Origin: CANJIV01 sp046330225
GTDB taxonomy: Bacteria > Actinomycetota > Thermoleophilia > Solirubrobacterales > Solirubrobacteraceae
NCBI GenBank assembly: GCA_046330225.1
Contig: JAXLTD010000001.1
Coordinates: 62,001 to 126,000 of the forward strand
DNA length: 64,000 nucleotides
Direction: 5' to 3'
Positions 27,117-34,521 of the stretch are shown piece by piece. A program made the translations under genes and the position numbers. Within the stretch, counting starts at the first letter, position 1, and each line of letters opens with the position of its first letter. The notes below the pieces were generated by a model. The model was not told where the DNA came from. It saw nothing but the letters and a program-made list of their open reading frames with translations, and searched no databases.

Positions 27117-28397
27117 ATGTCCTCCGCGTCGGCCCGGCGCCCCACCGCCCTCGCGCCACCTGAGGATGCGCCGGCCGGATCAGACCTTGGCGCGCTCGAT
27201 GCGGTCTCCGCGGCAGTGGAGTCGGGCGCCGGCCTGCCCGAGATCGTCCGGGCCCTCGCGCGGGCGCTGGACGCCAGTGCGGCGCTGATCGACAGCGCCG
27301 GGACGGTCGTGGCGGTCTCAGCCCGGTCGCCGGCCGACGAGCGCGCGCTGCTCGAGACCGACGCCGGCGTCGAGGTCGTTGAACTGCGGGTCGCCGAGGA
27401 GCCGGTCGGGCGGCTGCGCCTGCGCCTGCGCGGCGCCGCGCCCTCCCCGACGCTCCTGGGCCTGCTGCGGGCGCTCATCGCCTCCGAGGTCGGGCGCCAG
27501 CAGGCGCCGGCCGCGGCGTCGCGGGAGGCCGCCGCGGGCCTCCTCGCCGCCGTGCTCACCCGGACGCTGCGCGACGCGGACGAGATCGTCGCGGCGGGCG
27601 CCGAGGTGGGGATCCCGCTGGAGGCCGGCGGCACGGTCCTCGTCGTCCGCGCCCATCCCCACGTCGCCACCGACGATGACTGGCGCCCGCGGGTCCTGGC
27701 GGCCTGCGAACGAGCGGCCCGGGCGACGGTGGCCGCGTCGATCGCCGGTCCGGGGGCGGGCCCGAACACCGCCGGCGGGGAGGTCGTGATCCTCGTGCCC
27801 GACGCGGACGAGCGGACCGGCCAGCGCGTGGCTGCCGGCGTGGTGCGAGAGCTCGAAGCGGCGCTTCCGGGTTTCACGTTCGCGGTCGGGCGCAGCCGCG
27901 GAGCCGAGGGCCCGCAGGACCTGCACCGCGCCGGCAGCGAGGCGCTGCTCGCCGCCAACGTGGCCGACGCCGATGGCGGCCCGGCAGCACTGGCGTTCGA
28001 GGAGACCGGGGCCTACCGGCTGCTGCTTCCGGCGATGAGCGAGCACCCGGAGGAGCTGGAGCGCTTCTTCGCCGAGACGCTCGAGCCGCTCATCGCCTAC
28101 GACGAGCAGTACGAGACCGACCTCGTCCAGACCCTCGAGACCTTCCTCGAGTGCGACGGCAACGTGGCCCAGACGGCCCAGCGGCTCTACACGCACCGCC
28201 ACACCGTGCGCTACCGCCTCGAGCGCGTCCGGGACCTGAGCGGCCTGGACGTCGGCTCCTCGGACGGGCGGGAGAAGCTGTCGCTCGGCCTGAAGTCGAT
28301 GCGCGTGCTCGGGATCGCGGCGCCGCGCGGCCCGGCGACCGAAACCGGCGCCGAAGGGGGCCGGGTGCCGCGACCCGGGGGCCGCTCGGCCCCATGA
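27117..28397 (+). CDS. PucR-family transcriptional regulator
   Basis: A 426-residue regulator with a GAF-like N-terminal region (about 20-120), a GGDEF-like/CdaR middle (FTFAVGRSRGAEGPQDLHRAGSEALLAA) and a C-terminal HTH_30 domain, seen as LVQTLETFLECDGNVAQTAQRLYTHRHTVRYRLERV split over residues 340-385. PucR/CdaR proteins control purine, sugar-diacid or similar catabolic genes. It overlaps and probably controls the downstream peroxiredoxin-like selenoprotein gene (ATGA), a pairing I do not know from elsewhere. Confidence 0.88.
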   Translation: MSSASARRPTALAPPEDAPAGSDLGALDAVSAAVESGAGLPEIVRALARALDASAALIDSAGTVVAVSARSPADERALLETDAGVEVVELRVAEEPVGRLRLRLRGAAPSPTLLGLLRALIASEVGRQQAPAAASREAAAGLLAAVLTRTLRDADEIVAAGAEVGIPLEAGGTVLVVRAHPHVATDDDWRPRVLAACERAARATVAASIAGPGAGPNTAGGEVVILVPDADERTGQRVAAGVVRELEAALPGFTFAVGRSRGAEGPQDLHRAGSEALLAANVADADGGPAALAFEETGAYRLLLPAMSEHPEELERFFAETLEPLIAYDEQYETDLVQTLETFLECDGNVAQTAQRLYTHRHTVRYRLERVRDLSGLDVGSSDGREKLSLGLKSMRVLGIAAPRGPATETGAEGGRVPRPGGRSAP

Positions 28398-28933
28398 CGC
28401 GCGGGCCCGGCGACTCCGCGGGGGACCTCGCGGTCCTCGCGCCGGACGGCGCCCGCGTGCCCCTGTCCGCCTTCGCCGGCGAGGCGACGACGCTGATCTT
28501 CCTCCGCCACCTCGGCTGACTGCCCTGCCGTGAGCACCTCGTGCAGGTGTGGCAACGACGGGCCGAGCTGCCGGGCCCGCTGGCGTGCGTGACGTTCACC
28601 GGCCCCGAGTCGCTGCTCCCGTACGTCCGCGGTCTCGGGCTCGAGGACGGCCTCGCCTGCTTCTGCGACCCCGGCCGGGAGGCCTACCAGGCGCTGGGCT
28701 TCGGGCGCGGGTCGGTGGCCCGCGTGTGGCTGCACCCGCGGGTCTGGGCCCGCTACCTGCGGCTGCTGCGCGCCGGCTGGGAGACCGCCGGGCTCGAGCA
28801 CGACTCGCTCCAGCTCGGCGGGGACGTGGTCATCGGGCCCGACGGGCGCATCGCCTGGATCTACCGCAGCGCCGGGCCCGACGATCGTCCGTCGGCCGAT
28901 GCGGTGATCGCGGCGGCGCGCCGGGCGGCGTAG
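28394..28933 (+). CDS. Peroxiredoxin-like (AhpC/TSA_2) protein, probable selenoprotein with in-frame TGA
   Basis: Two open stretches in the same frame are separated by a single TGA at 28517-28519. Read through, they give one 179-residue AhpC/TSA_2 (Prx-like2) protein. The TGA is codon 42 and falls at the catalytic position: the text before it is LIFLRHLG and after it LPCREHLVQ, so the family motif C-x2-C becomes U-x2-C with Cys45 as partner. The C-terminus (IYRSAGPDDRPSADAVIAAARRAA) is a normal family end, which argues against decay. A hairpin with a GU loop lies 8 bases after the TGA. The ATG overlaps the PucR stop. No sel genes are in this window. Alternatives are a pseudogene or an assembly error. 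Function: thiol/selenol peroxide reduction (inference). Confidence 0.8.
28527..28553 (+). promoter_or_regulatory. Candidate bacterial SECIS hairpin
   Basis: GCC (28527-28529) pairs with GGC (28551-28553), a GTGA bulge lies at 28530-28533, and GCACCT (28534-28539) pairs with AGGTGT (28545-28550) with one G-U; the loop is CGTGC with the GU dinucleotide at 28541-28542. The loop lies 21-25 bases after the TGA, within the range known for bacterial SECIS elements. Confidence 0.6.
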
Positions 28934-29233
28934 TCACTCCGGGAGGCGCGCGCGCCGCAGGTCGACGCGCGCGCCCCGGAACGGCACCCCTTCGGCCCGC
29001 AGCCGCTCGCACTGGCGGGCGCCGGCAGCCAGCGTGCCGTCGGCCCGGACGATGCGATGCCAGGGGACCCCGGGGTCCTCGCAGGCGGCGAGCACCGCCC
29101 CGGCGAACCGCGGAGCGCCCGGCGAGACGTCGCCGTAGGTGCGCACGAAGCCCGGCGGGACGGCCCGCACCCGGGCGAGCACCGCCTCGGCCCGCGGCCC
29201 GGACGGTGCGGAGCGGGGGCGGCCAGGCAGCAT
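28934..29233 (-). CDS. Alkyltransferase-like (ATL) DNA-binding protein
   Basis: A 99-residue protein matching the DNA-binding domain of O6-methylguanine-DNA methyltransferase: VRTYGDVSPGAPRFAGAVLAA is the helix-turn-helix and Arg-finger region. The alkyl-acceptor motif PCHR is PWHR with Trp58 in place of Cys, the hallmark of ATL proteins (as in E. coli YbaZ and yeast Atl1). These bind alkylated guanine without repairing it and hand the lesion to nucleotide excision repair. It abuts the selenoprotein tail to tail and is divergent from the cyclase. Confidence 0.88.
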   Translation of the reverse strand: MLPGRPRSAPSGPRAEAVLARVRAVPPGFVRTYGDVSPGAPRFAGAVLAACEDPGVPWHRIVRADGTLAAGARQCERLRAEGVPFRGARVDLRRARLPE

Positions 29234-29240
29234 CGGCCAG

Positions 29241-29250
29241 AGGGTAGGGT
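29241..29250. promoter_or_regulatory. Overlapping divergent -10 elements (TACCCT minus, TAGGGT plus)
   Basis: Minus-strand TACCCT (29241-29246) ends 7 bases before the ATL ATG at 29233; plus-strand TAGGGT (29245-29250) ends 6 bases before the cyclase ATG at 29257. The two hexamers share two bases, so only one polymerase could bind at a time. Confidence 0.5.
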
Positions 29251-29256
29251 GAGCCG

Positions 29257-30042
29257 ATGCCGATCGTCGACCTGTCCGCGCCGATCACGCCGAGCTCGCC
29301 GGACCTGCCGGACCTGCTGCGCACCGAGATCGCCTTCCACGGCCACGCCGAGGGCGCGGCCCAGATCGAGGCGATGTTCGGCGTGCCATCCCGGCTCCTG
29401 CGCGACGGGGAGGGCTGGGCGGTGGAGGAGTTCCGGCGCTTTGGAACGCACAACTCCACCCATGTCGACGCGCCATGGCACTACAACTCGACGATCGGCG
29501 GCGCGCCGGCGCCGACGATCGACGAGCTGCCGCTCGACTGGTTCGTCGCGCCCGGCGTCGTCCTCGACATGACGGCCAAGGCCGACGGGGACGCCGTCAC
29601 GCCGGACGAGATCGCGGCCGAGCTTCACCGGATCGGCCACGACTTGGCGCCCCGCGACGTCGTGCTGGTCCGGACCGGGCGCGACGAGTTCTACGGCGAG
29701 CTGGACTACATCGCTCGCGGGCCGGGCGTCACGGCCGAGGCGACCCACTGGCTCTACGACCGCGGCGTGCGGGTCATGGGCATCGACGCCTGGGGGTGGG
29801 ACCGCCCCCTGCACCTCCAGGCGCAGGCGGCGCTCGAGCGCGATGAGCCCGGCGTGTTCTGGGCCGCCCACCAGGCCGATCTGGCCTACTCGCAGATCGA
29901 GCGGCTCGTGAATCTCGCCGCGCTTCCGCCGACGGGGTTCACCGTCTCCTGCCTGCCGCTGAAGCTCGTCGGCGCCAGCGGCGCCCCCGCGCGCGTCGTC
30001 GCGATCGTCCCGGACGGGACGGGCGAGACGGGCGAGAGCTAG
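29257..30042 (+). CDS. Cyclase family protein (kynurenine-formamidase-like)
   Basis: A 261-residue member of the cyclase/KynB fold. The metal motif is FGTHNSTHVDAPWHYN (the HxGTHxDxPxH type) near residue 68, with DVVLVRTGRDEFY and VRVMGIDAWGWDRP further on. Enzymes of the family hydrolyse formamides, lactones or amides with a Zn or Mn ion. Its TAG stop and that of the convergent amidohydrolase are the same CTAG. Confidence 0.88.
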   Translation: MPIVDLSAPITPSSPDLPDLLRTEIAFHGHAEGAAQIEAMFGVPSRLLRDGEGWAVEEFRRFGTHNSTHVDAPWHYNSTIGGAPAPTIDELPLDWFVAPGVVLDMTAKADGDAVTPDEIAAELHRIGHDLAPRDVVLVRTGRDEFYGELDYIARGPGVTAEATHWLYDRGVRVMGIDAWGWDRPLHLQAQAALERDEPGVFWAAHQADLAYSQIERLVNLAALPPTGFTVSCLPLKLVGASGAPARVVAIVPDGTGETGES

Positions 30043-31157
30043 GGCCGAGGCAGCGGTTCGGCCGCCCCGGCCCGCCGAACCTCGGCCGCGCCGGCGCCAC
30101 CCACCGGCGTGCCCCCGAGCAGGACCGTGGCCGGGCGCGCGAGCACGCCGATGTCCTCCCGCGGGTCGGCCGCGAACGCGACGAGGTCGGCCGGCGCGCC
30201 CGGCTCGAGGCCGGGCAGCCCGAGGTAGGCCCGCGCGCCCCACGACACCGCGGCGAGGACCGCCTCGGCGGGCAGGCCGCAGCGGTGCAGCCAGGCCGCC
30301 TCCTCCGCGAGGCTGCCGTGCGGGCGCTCGTCGGTCCCGGCCAGGACCGTGACGCCCAGCTCCGCCGCGAGCGGGAGGGTGTCCCGCAGGCCGTCCAACG
30401 CGGCGCGGGCCGGCGGCACGCCGGCGCCGGCGAGCTGCTCCAGCCCGGCGCCGACGGTGGAGAGGGTGGGGGTCCAGGCCTGACCGGCGACCGCCATGGC
30501 GTGCAGGTCGCTGGCAGTGAGCAGGGGGGCGTGCTCGAGCGAGTCGACGCCTGCCGCGACGACCTCGGAGGCGAACGCACTGGACACGTGAGCGGCCACG
30601 CGCGCGCCGTGGGCATGGGCGGCGGCCACGATCTCGCGCAGCACCTCCGGCGGGTAGCCGATCCGCGGGGCGAACCAGTTGCCGTCCGGGCCGGGGTAGT
30701 CGGCGATCACCTTGATCCACGGCAGGCCGGCGGCGGCCTGGCGCTCGGCTTCGGCCACGGCCGCGGCGGCGGTCCGGCCCTCGTAGAGATGGGGGATGAA
30801 GAAGTCCGGCGGCGCCAGGAAGGGGCCGATCGGCACGATGCGCGCTTCGCCGGGCTGCGTCGCGGGGAGCCGCACTCCCGGCAGGACCCCGGCGTCGCGG
30901 ACCGCCAGCACGCCCGCCGGCGGGTGGTCGCCGAGCTGCAGCGCGATGAGCTCCCGGCTGCCCCGCGCCGGGCCGCGGGCTCCGTGAGCCTCGAACGAGA
31001 GGTGCACATGGGCGTCGACGAGCCCGGGCAGCACCCACCCCTCCAGCCGGACGGCCCCCGGGACCGGGGCGTCCCGGATGACGCCGTCCGCGACCCAGCG
31101 GTCCCGGCCGTCACTGCCGAGCAGGCGCGCGCCCGGAACGTGCCAGGCGCCGGTCAC
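30039..31157 (-). CDS. Amidohydrolase-superfamily protein
   Basis: A 372-residue amidohydrolase: VLPGLVDAHVHLSFEAHG supplies the first metal His pair, WIKVIADYP is the likely bridging-Lys region, and HVSSAFASE, LEHAPLL and LAGTDERPHG give the later His/Asp ligands. It ends in the usual ADLVAFAADP small beta domain. The substrate is unknown; related proteins cleave cyclic amides, imidazolones or dipeptides. GTG 31157 overlaps the stop of the radical-SAM gene (GTGA), so it is the last gene of a three-gene operon. Confidence 0.87.
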   Translation of the reverse strand: MTGAWHVPGARLLGSDGRDRWVADGVIRDAPVPGAVRLEGWVLPGLVDAHVHLSFEAHGARGPARGSRELIALQLGDHPPAGVLAVRDAGVLPGVRLPATQPGEARIVPIGPFLAPPDFFIPHLYEGRTAAAAVAEAERQAAAGLPWIKVIADYPGPDGNWFAPRIGYPPEVLREIVAAAHAHGARVAAHVSSAFASEVVAAGVDSLEHAPLLTASDLHAMAVAGQAWTPTLSTVGAGLEQLAGAGVPPARAALDGLRDTLPLAAELGVTVLAGTDERPHGSLAEEAAWLHRCGLPAEAVLAAVSWGARAYLGLPGLEPGAPADLVAFAADPREDIGVLARPATVLLGGTPVGGAGAAEVRRAGAAEPLPRP

Positions 31158-32578
31158 GCCGTCGCCTCCGCCGCGCGCACGGGGCGCTCCGCACCCGCGG
31201 CGAGGGGCAGCAGGCGGGCGAGGGCGAGGTTCTCCTGCGGGTCGAGCACGGAGTGCTGGACGCAGGCCGGCACGAGCTCGCCGGACTCCGGGTGAGCCAT
31301 GGCGTACGAGCAGGCCTGGAGGCGCTCCTGGGCCGCCCGGATCGCCGGGTCGCCGCTGCGCTCGCCGCGCTGGAGCTGCTCCCAGGCGGGCCGCACGTCC
31401 CGCGCGTCCATGAACGAGTGCATGACGAACGTGATCGGCCGCACGCGGTGGCGGGCCACGGCGGTCGGGCCGCCGCAGCGCGCGACGAACCGCGCCGCCC
31501 ACTGGGCCGCCAGCCGGAGCGCACCGGGATTGGCCCCGAACGCCCGGGCGAGCTTCGCGGCCAGCAGCGCCGGCGGGTGCTCGAAGTCCATGCCGCCGAA
31601 GGTGGCGAAGAACGCGTCGCGCACGGCCAGGTCCCGCGGGTCGCGATCGTCCAGGAGCTGGACATAGCGCTCGCCGGCGTAGGCGCCGTGGGCGGTGCGG
31701 TTGCAGCGCTCGTCGCCGATCTGGAAGGCGTGCCACGCCAGGTGGCCGCCGGCGCCGGCCTCGATCTGCGCCCACACGCGGTCGCCGGTCAGCTCGGCGT
31801 AGTCGTCCTTCCAGCGGTTCTCGTTGCCCACGAACGCGGCGGGCTGGAACGAGAACATCCGGAACCCGAGGTTTCGGCAGTCGCGGATCACCTGCGCCAC
31901 CTGGCCGACGTTGCGCGGCGTGACGGTCATGTTGTGGGCGAGGTAGCTGCGGACGCCGTGCTCGCGCTCCAGGCGGTCGAACATCGCGCAGAACCGGGCC
32001 CGCGCCGGCGTGAGCTGCGCCTCGTCGCGCACGCGCCGGTAGCCGCGGCGCCCGAACATCATCGAGTCGAAGTGCCCGGCGAAGGAGAGCTGGTCGAAGC
32101 GCCGGGTGCCGTCGGGCCGGATCGCGAGCGCGACGAGGTAGTCGTAGTCGAAGTCGCCGTGCGACATCGACATCGGCTTGCGGCCGTGGCGGCGCATCGC
32201 CTCGAGCGCGGCGGCGTGGTCGGCGGGGGAGAGCAGCGTGACCTCGCCGCCGATGAGCTGGGCGTACTGGCCCATGCCGCGCTGGGAGCGCAAGAAGGCC
32301 ATCTGGCGGTCGACCTCGGCGACGGTGTGGCCGCCATCCGCCCGGACGCGGTTGGCGTCGCGCGAGTGGTAGCACGGGGTGCAGGCCAGGTTGCAGCGGG
32401 GGAAGACCCCGTGGGTGCCCTCGCAGCCGGCGGTGCGGCGCCCGAGCGCCTGGTTCGGCGTCTTGACGTGGGCGGGCAGCTCGGCCCAGCGGCGGGCGAG
32501 CGCGGCCTCGGTCTCGGGGTGCACCGGGCGTGTCGCCGCCTCCAGCTCCGCGAGGCGGGCCCGCAGGCCGCGGGCCAT
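31154..32578 (-). CDS. Radical SAM enzyme of unknown function
   Basis: A 474-residue radical SAM protein. The cluster motif RCNLACTPCYHS gives Cys62, Cys66 and Cys69 (C-x3-C-x2-C); LIGGEVTLLSP is the GGE SAM-binding motif. A C-terminal region rich in Cys/His/Arg (FVARCGGP, LQACSYAMAHPESGELVPACVQHSVL) may hold a second site. There is no close match to HpnH, MoaA or SPASM enzymes that I can recognise. It lies between an FAD enzyme and an amidohydrolase, with overlapping junctions (TGATG and GTGA), so the three probably act in one pathway. Confidence 0.85.
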   Translation of the reverse strand: MARGLRARLAELEAATRPVHPETEAALARRWAELPAHVKTPNQALGRRTAGCEGTHGVFPRCNLACTPCYHSRDANRVRADGGHTVAEVDRQMAFLRSQRGMGQYAQLIGGEVTLLSPADHAAALEAMRRHGRKPMSMSHGDFDYDYLVALAIRPDGTRRFDQLSFAGHFDSMMFGRRGYRRVRDEAQLTPARARFCAMFDRLEREHGVRSYLAHNMTVTPRNVGQVAQVIRDCRNLGFRMFSFQPAAFVGNENRWKDDYAELTGDRVWAQIEAGAGGHLAWHAFQIGDERCNRTAHGAYAGERYVQLLDDRDPRDLAVRDAFFATFGGMDFEHPPALLAAKLARAFGANPGALRLAAQWAARFVARCGGPTAVARHRVRPITFVMHSFMDARDVRPAWEQLQRGERSGDPAIRAAQERLQACSYAMAHPESGELVPACVQHSVLDPQENLALARLLPLAAGAERPVRAAEATA

Positions 32579-33783
32579 CAGGCGCGCCCCCCGTCGAGCA
32601 GTCCGAAGACGTCGTCGACCTGCGACCAGCCGATGCGCAGCAGGAACTGGGAGTTGCGGCCGTAGGACTTGGCGCCGATGAGGAAGAACCCCGGCTCGGG
32701 ATTGACGAGCGTCTCGGGGCCGTGGGGCTGCTGGGCGAGGCAGTCGCCCCCCGCGGCGCCGAGCAGGGCGGCGGCGAGGTTCATCGGCCCGGCCGTCGCG
32801 TAGCACTCGTGCACCTGGAGCTGCCGGTAGATCGTGAAGTCGCCGACGCCCCCGTTCAGCGCCAGCACCGTGTCGACGACCGCCTCCTCCGGCTGGCCGT
32901 TGCGCAGCGTGACGGCGAGGCGCCCGTCGCGCCCGGCGACCGCTTCGGTCACCCGGCCAGGCCGGGGCTCGACCGCATCCGAGGCGCCGGCGGCGAGCTC
33001 GGCGGCGGCGCGGTTGAGCGCAGCGCGCCCGGGCAGCGGATCGCCGGCGCTCGGGGCGAGGCTGGGCGCCGCCTCCCGCATCGCCCAGATGACCCGGGTG
33101 CCTGGCGCCTCGCGGGCCAGCTGGGCGAGCGACCGCGCTGCGGTCTGGGCCGAGTGGCCGGTGCCGGTGAGCAGGACGGTCCGTCCGGCCCAGGCCTCCG
33201 GCGCCCCGGCGACGTCGGGAATCTCGTGGGAGATCCGGCCGGCGTGCGCCCGCTCGCCGGGGGCGGGGATCCCGCCGTCGCCGAGCGCGTTGGGATTGCC
33301 GTAGGTCCCGGTCGCGTCGAGCACGACGTCGGCCTGCTCGAGGCGCTCCTCGCCGCCGGGCCCGGCCACGAGGATGCGGAACGGATGCGCGGCCCGGGCC
33401 CTGGTGCCGATCTCCTCGTGCTTGAGCAGCCCCTCCCGCCCGACGGCCAGCACGCGCGTGCCGAGCCGCAGGCGCGGCGCAATGGCCGGCAGCCCGGCCA
33501 CGGGCTCGTAGAGCCGCTCGGCCAGCTCGTGCCCGGTCGGGATCTCGGATCCCGCCGGCACCTCGGCGCCGGCGGCGCCGAGGGCGGCGGCCATCCGCGG
33601 CGAGACGTTCAGGGCCCACGGCGTGAAGACGCGGACGTGCCCCCAGCGGCGGACGTGGCCCGCCACGGTCGGCGCCGCCTCGTACAGCGTGCAGGGCAGC
33701 CCGCGCTCCGCGCACGCGAGTGCAGCCTCCAGGCCGGTCGGGCCGGCGCCGAGGATGGCAACGCGAAGCGGGGACTGGGGCAT
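32578..33783 (-). CDS. FAD/NAD(P)-binding oxidoreductase
   Basis: A 401-residue flavoprotein with an FAD motif RVAILGAGPTGLEAALACAE at the start and a second, NAD(P)-type motif TVLLTGTGHSAQTAARSLAQL near residue 190, joined by an ATG-type loop DVVLDATGTYGNPN. The pattern is that of flavin monooxygenases or thioredoxin-reductase-like enzymes. The C-terminus GAKSYGRNSQFLLRIGWSQVDDVF is unlike standard FMOs. It is the first gene of the minus-strand operon; a Shine-Dalgarno CAGGAG and two direct repeats lie upstream. Confidence 0.85.
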   Translation of the reverse strand: MPQSPLRVAILGAGPTGLEAALACAERGLPCTLYEAAPTVAGHVRRWGHVRVFTPWALNVSPRMAAALGAAGAEVPAGSEIPTGHELAERLYEPVAGLPAIAPRLRLGTRVLAVGREGLLKHEEIGTRARAAHPFRILVAGPGGEERLEQADVVLDATGTYGNPNALGDGGIPAPGERAHAGRISHEIPDVAGAPEAWAGRTVLLTGTGHSAQTAARSLAQLAREAPGTRVIWAMREAAPSLAPSAGDPLPGRAALNRAAAELAAGASDAVEPRPGRVTEAVAGRDGRLAVTLRNGQPEEAVVDTVLALNGGVGDFTIYRQLQVHECYATAGPMNLAAALLGAAGGDCLAQQPHGPETLVNPEPGFFLIGAKSYGRNSQFLLRIGWSQVDDVFGLLDGGRA

Positions 33784-33803
33784 GGCGGCGGCTCCTGGCT
33801 GGG

Positions 33804-33850
33804 TCGTTCGGCCGGACGGTTCCCCGGTCTCTTCGCACGACCGGACGGTT
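33804..33850 (-). promoter_or_regulatory. Paired direct repeats upstream of the FAD/rSAM operon
   Basis: Two 18-base copies, 33804-33821 and 33833-33850, differ at 3 positions and both end CCGGACGGTT; their starts are 29 bases apart. They lie 20 to 67 bases upstream of the FAD gene and are a candidate binding site for a regulator. The rest of the 204-bp gap shows only the -10 of the divergent gene. Confidence 0.5.
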
Positions 33851-33931
33851 TGGATCGCTCGCGTGCGACGGTATCCGGCCCGGCCGCCGCTCGCCAGCCT
33901 GCGGTCGCGCCGGGACGACCGCCGTCCGGTC

Positions 33932-33937
33932 TACCGT
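33932..33937 (+). promoter_or_regulatory. Putative -10 (TACCGT) of DUF4282 gene
   Basis: TACCGT would give a leader of about 44 bases with AAGGGGTG before the ATG at 33988. Confidence 0.4.
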
Positions 33938-33987
33938 GCGGTGCCAGCACGGAGGTCACGGGGGCCTCCGGCAACCAAGGGGTGCCG

Positions 33988-34443
33988 ATGAAACAAAAGG
34001 GCTTCTTCGGATCGCTGTTCGATCTGTCGTTTACGTCGTTCGTCACACCGAAGCTCATCAGGATCCTGTTCGTCCTGACGCTGGTCATCCTGGTGATCGC
34101 CTACGTCGTGATCGCGATCTCGATCTTCTCGTCGGGCGGGAGCGAGGTCACCATCGAGGGCGGGCAGGTCACGACGAAGGACACGAGCAACACGGGCGCC
34201 GGGCTGCTCTTCGTGTTCATCGGCGGCCCGCTGATGCTGTTCTTCTACACGCTGCTCTACCGCGTGCTCTTCGAGCTCGTCATGGTCATCTTCCGGATCT
34301 ACGAGAACACCGCGGTGCTGGCCCAGGCCGCCGGCGGCGGCGCCGTGTCTGCCGCCCCGACCGGCCCGCCGCCGCCGGCTCCGTCCGCGCCGCCGGCCGG
34401 ACCGCCTCCGGGCCCGGAGGCCCCGGGCTCGCTCCCGGGCTGA
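33988..34443 (+). CDS. DUF4282-type membrane protein with Pro-rich tail
   Basis: A 151-residue protein. KGFFGSLFDLSFTSFVTPKLIRILFVLTLV begins the DUF4282 pattern split over residues 4-33; two membrane helices (about 24-50 and 75-95) follow, and about 30 C-terminal residues are Pro/Ala/Gly-rich (cytoplasmic tail). ATG 33988 has AAGGGGTG six bases upstream; the long open frame upstream is a shadow. The role is unknown. It shares the Pro-tail feature with its convergent neighbour. Confidence 0.8.
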   Translation: MKQKGFFGSLFDLSFTSFVTPKLIRILFVLTLVILVIAYVVIAISIFSSGGSEVTIEGGQVTTKDTSNTGAGLLFVFIGGPLMLFFYTLLYRVLFELVMVIFRIYENTAVLAQAAGGGAVSAAPTGPPPPAPSAPPAGPPPGPEAPGSLPG

Positions 34444-34464
34444 CGGGCCCGGCCGCAGAACGGC

Positions 34465-34496
34465 GACGGGGCCGCTGCGCTGGCAGCGGCCCCGTC
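34465..34496. terminator. Perfect 14-bp hairpin, bidirectional terminator
   Basis: GACGGGGCCGCTGC (34465-34478) and its exact complement (34483-34496) flank a GCTG loop. It lies between the two convergent membrane-protein genes and can serve both. Confidence 0.8.
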
Positions 34497-34521
34497 GGAG
34501 CTTCGGAGGGCGTGACGTCGG

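Noticed and set aside
28151..28519. A separate 122-residue protein ending at the TGA
   Set aside because: Its first two-thirds overlap the PucR gene in another frame; only the part from the ATG at 28394 looks like Prx and continues past the TGA.
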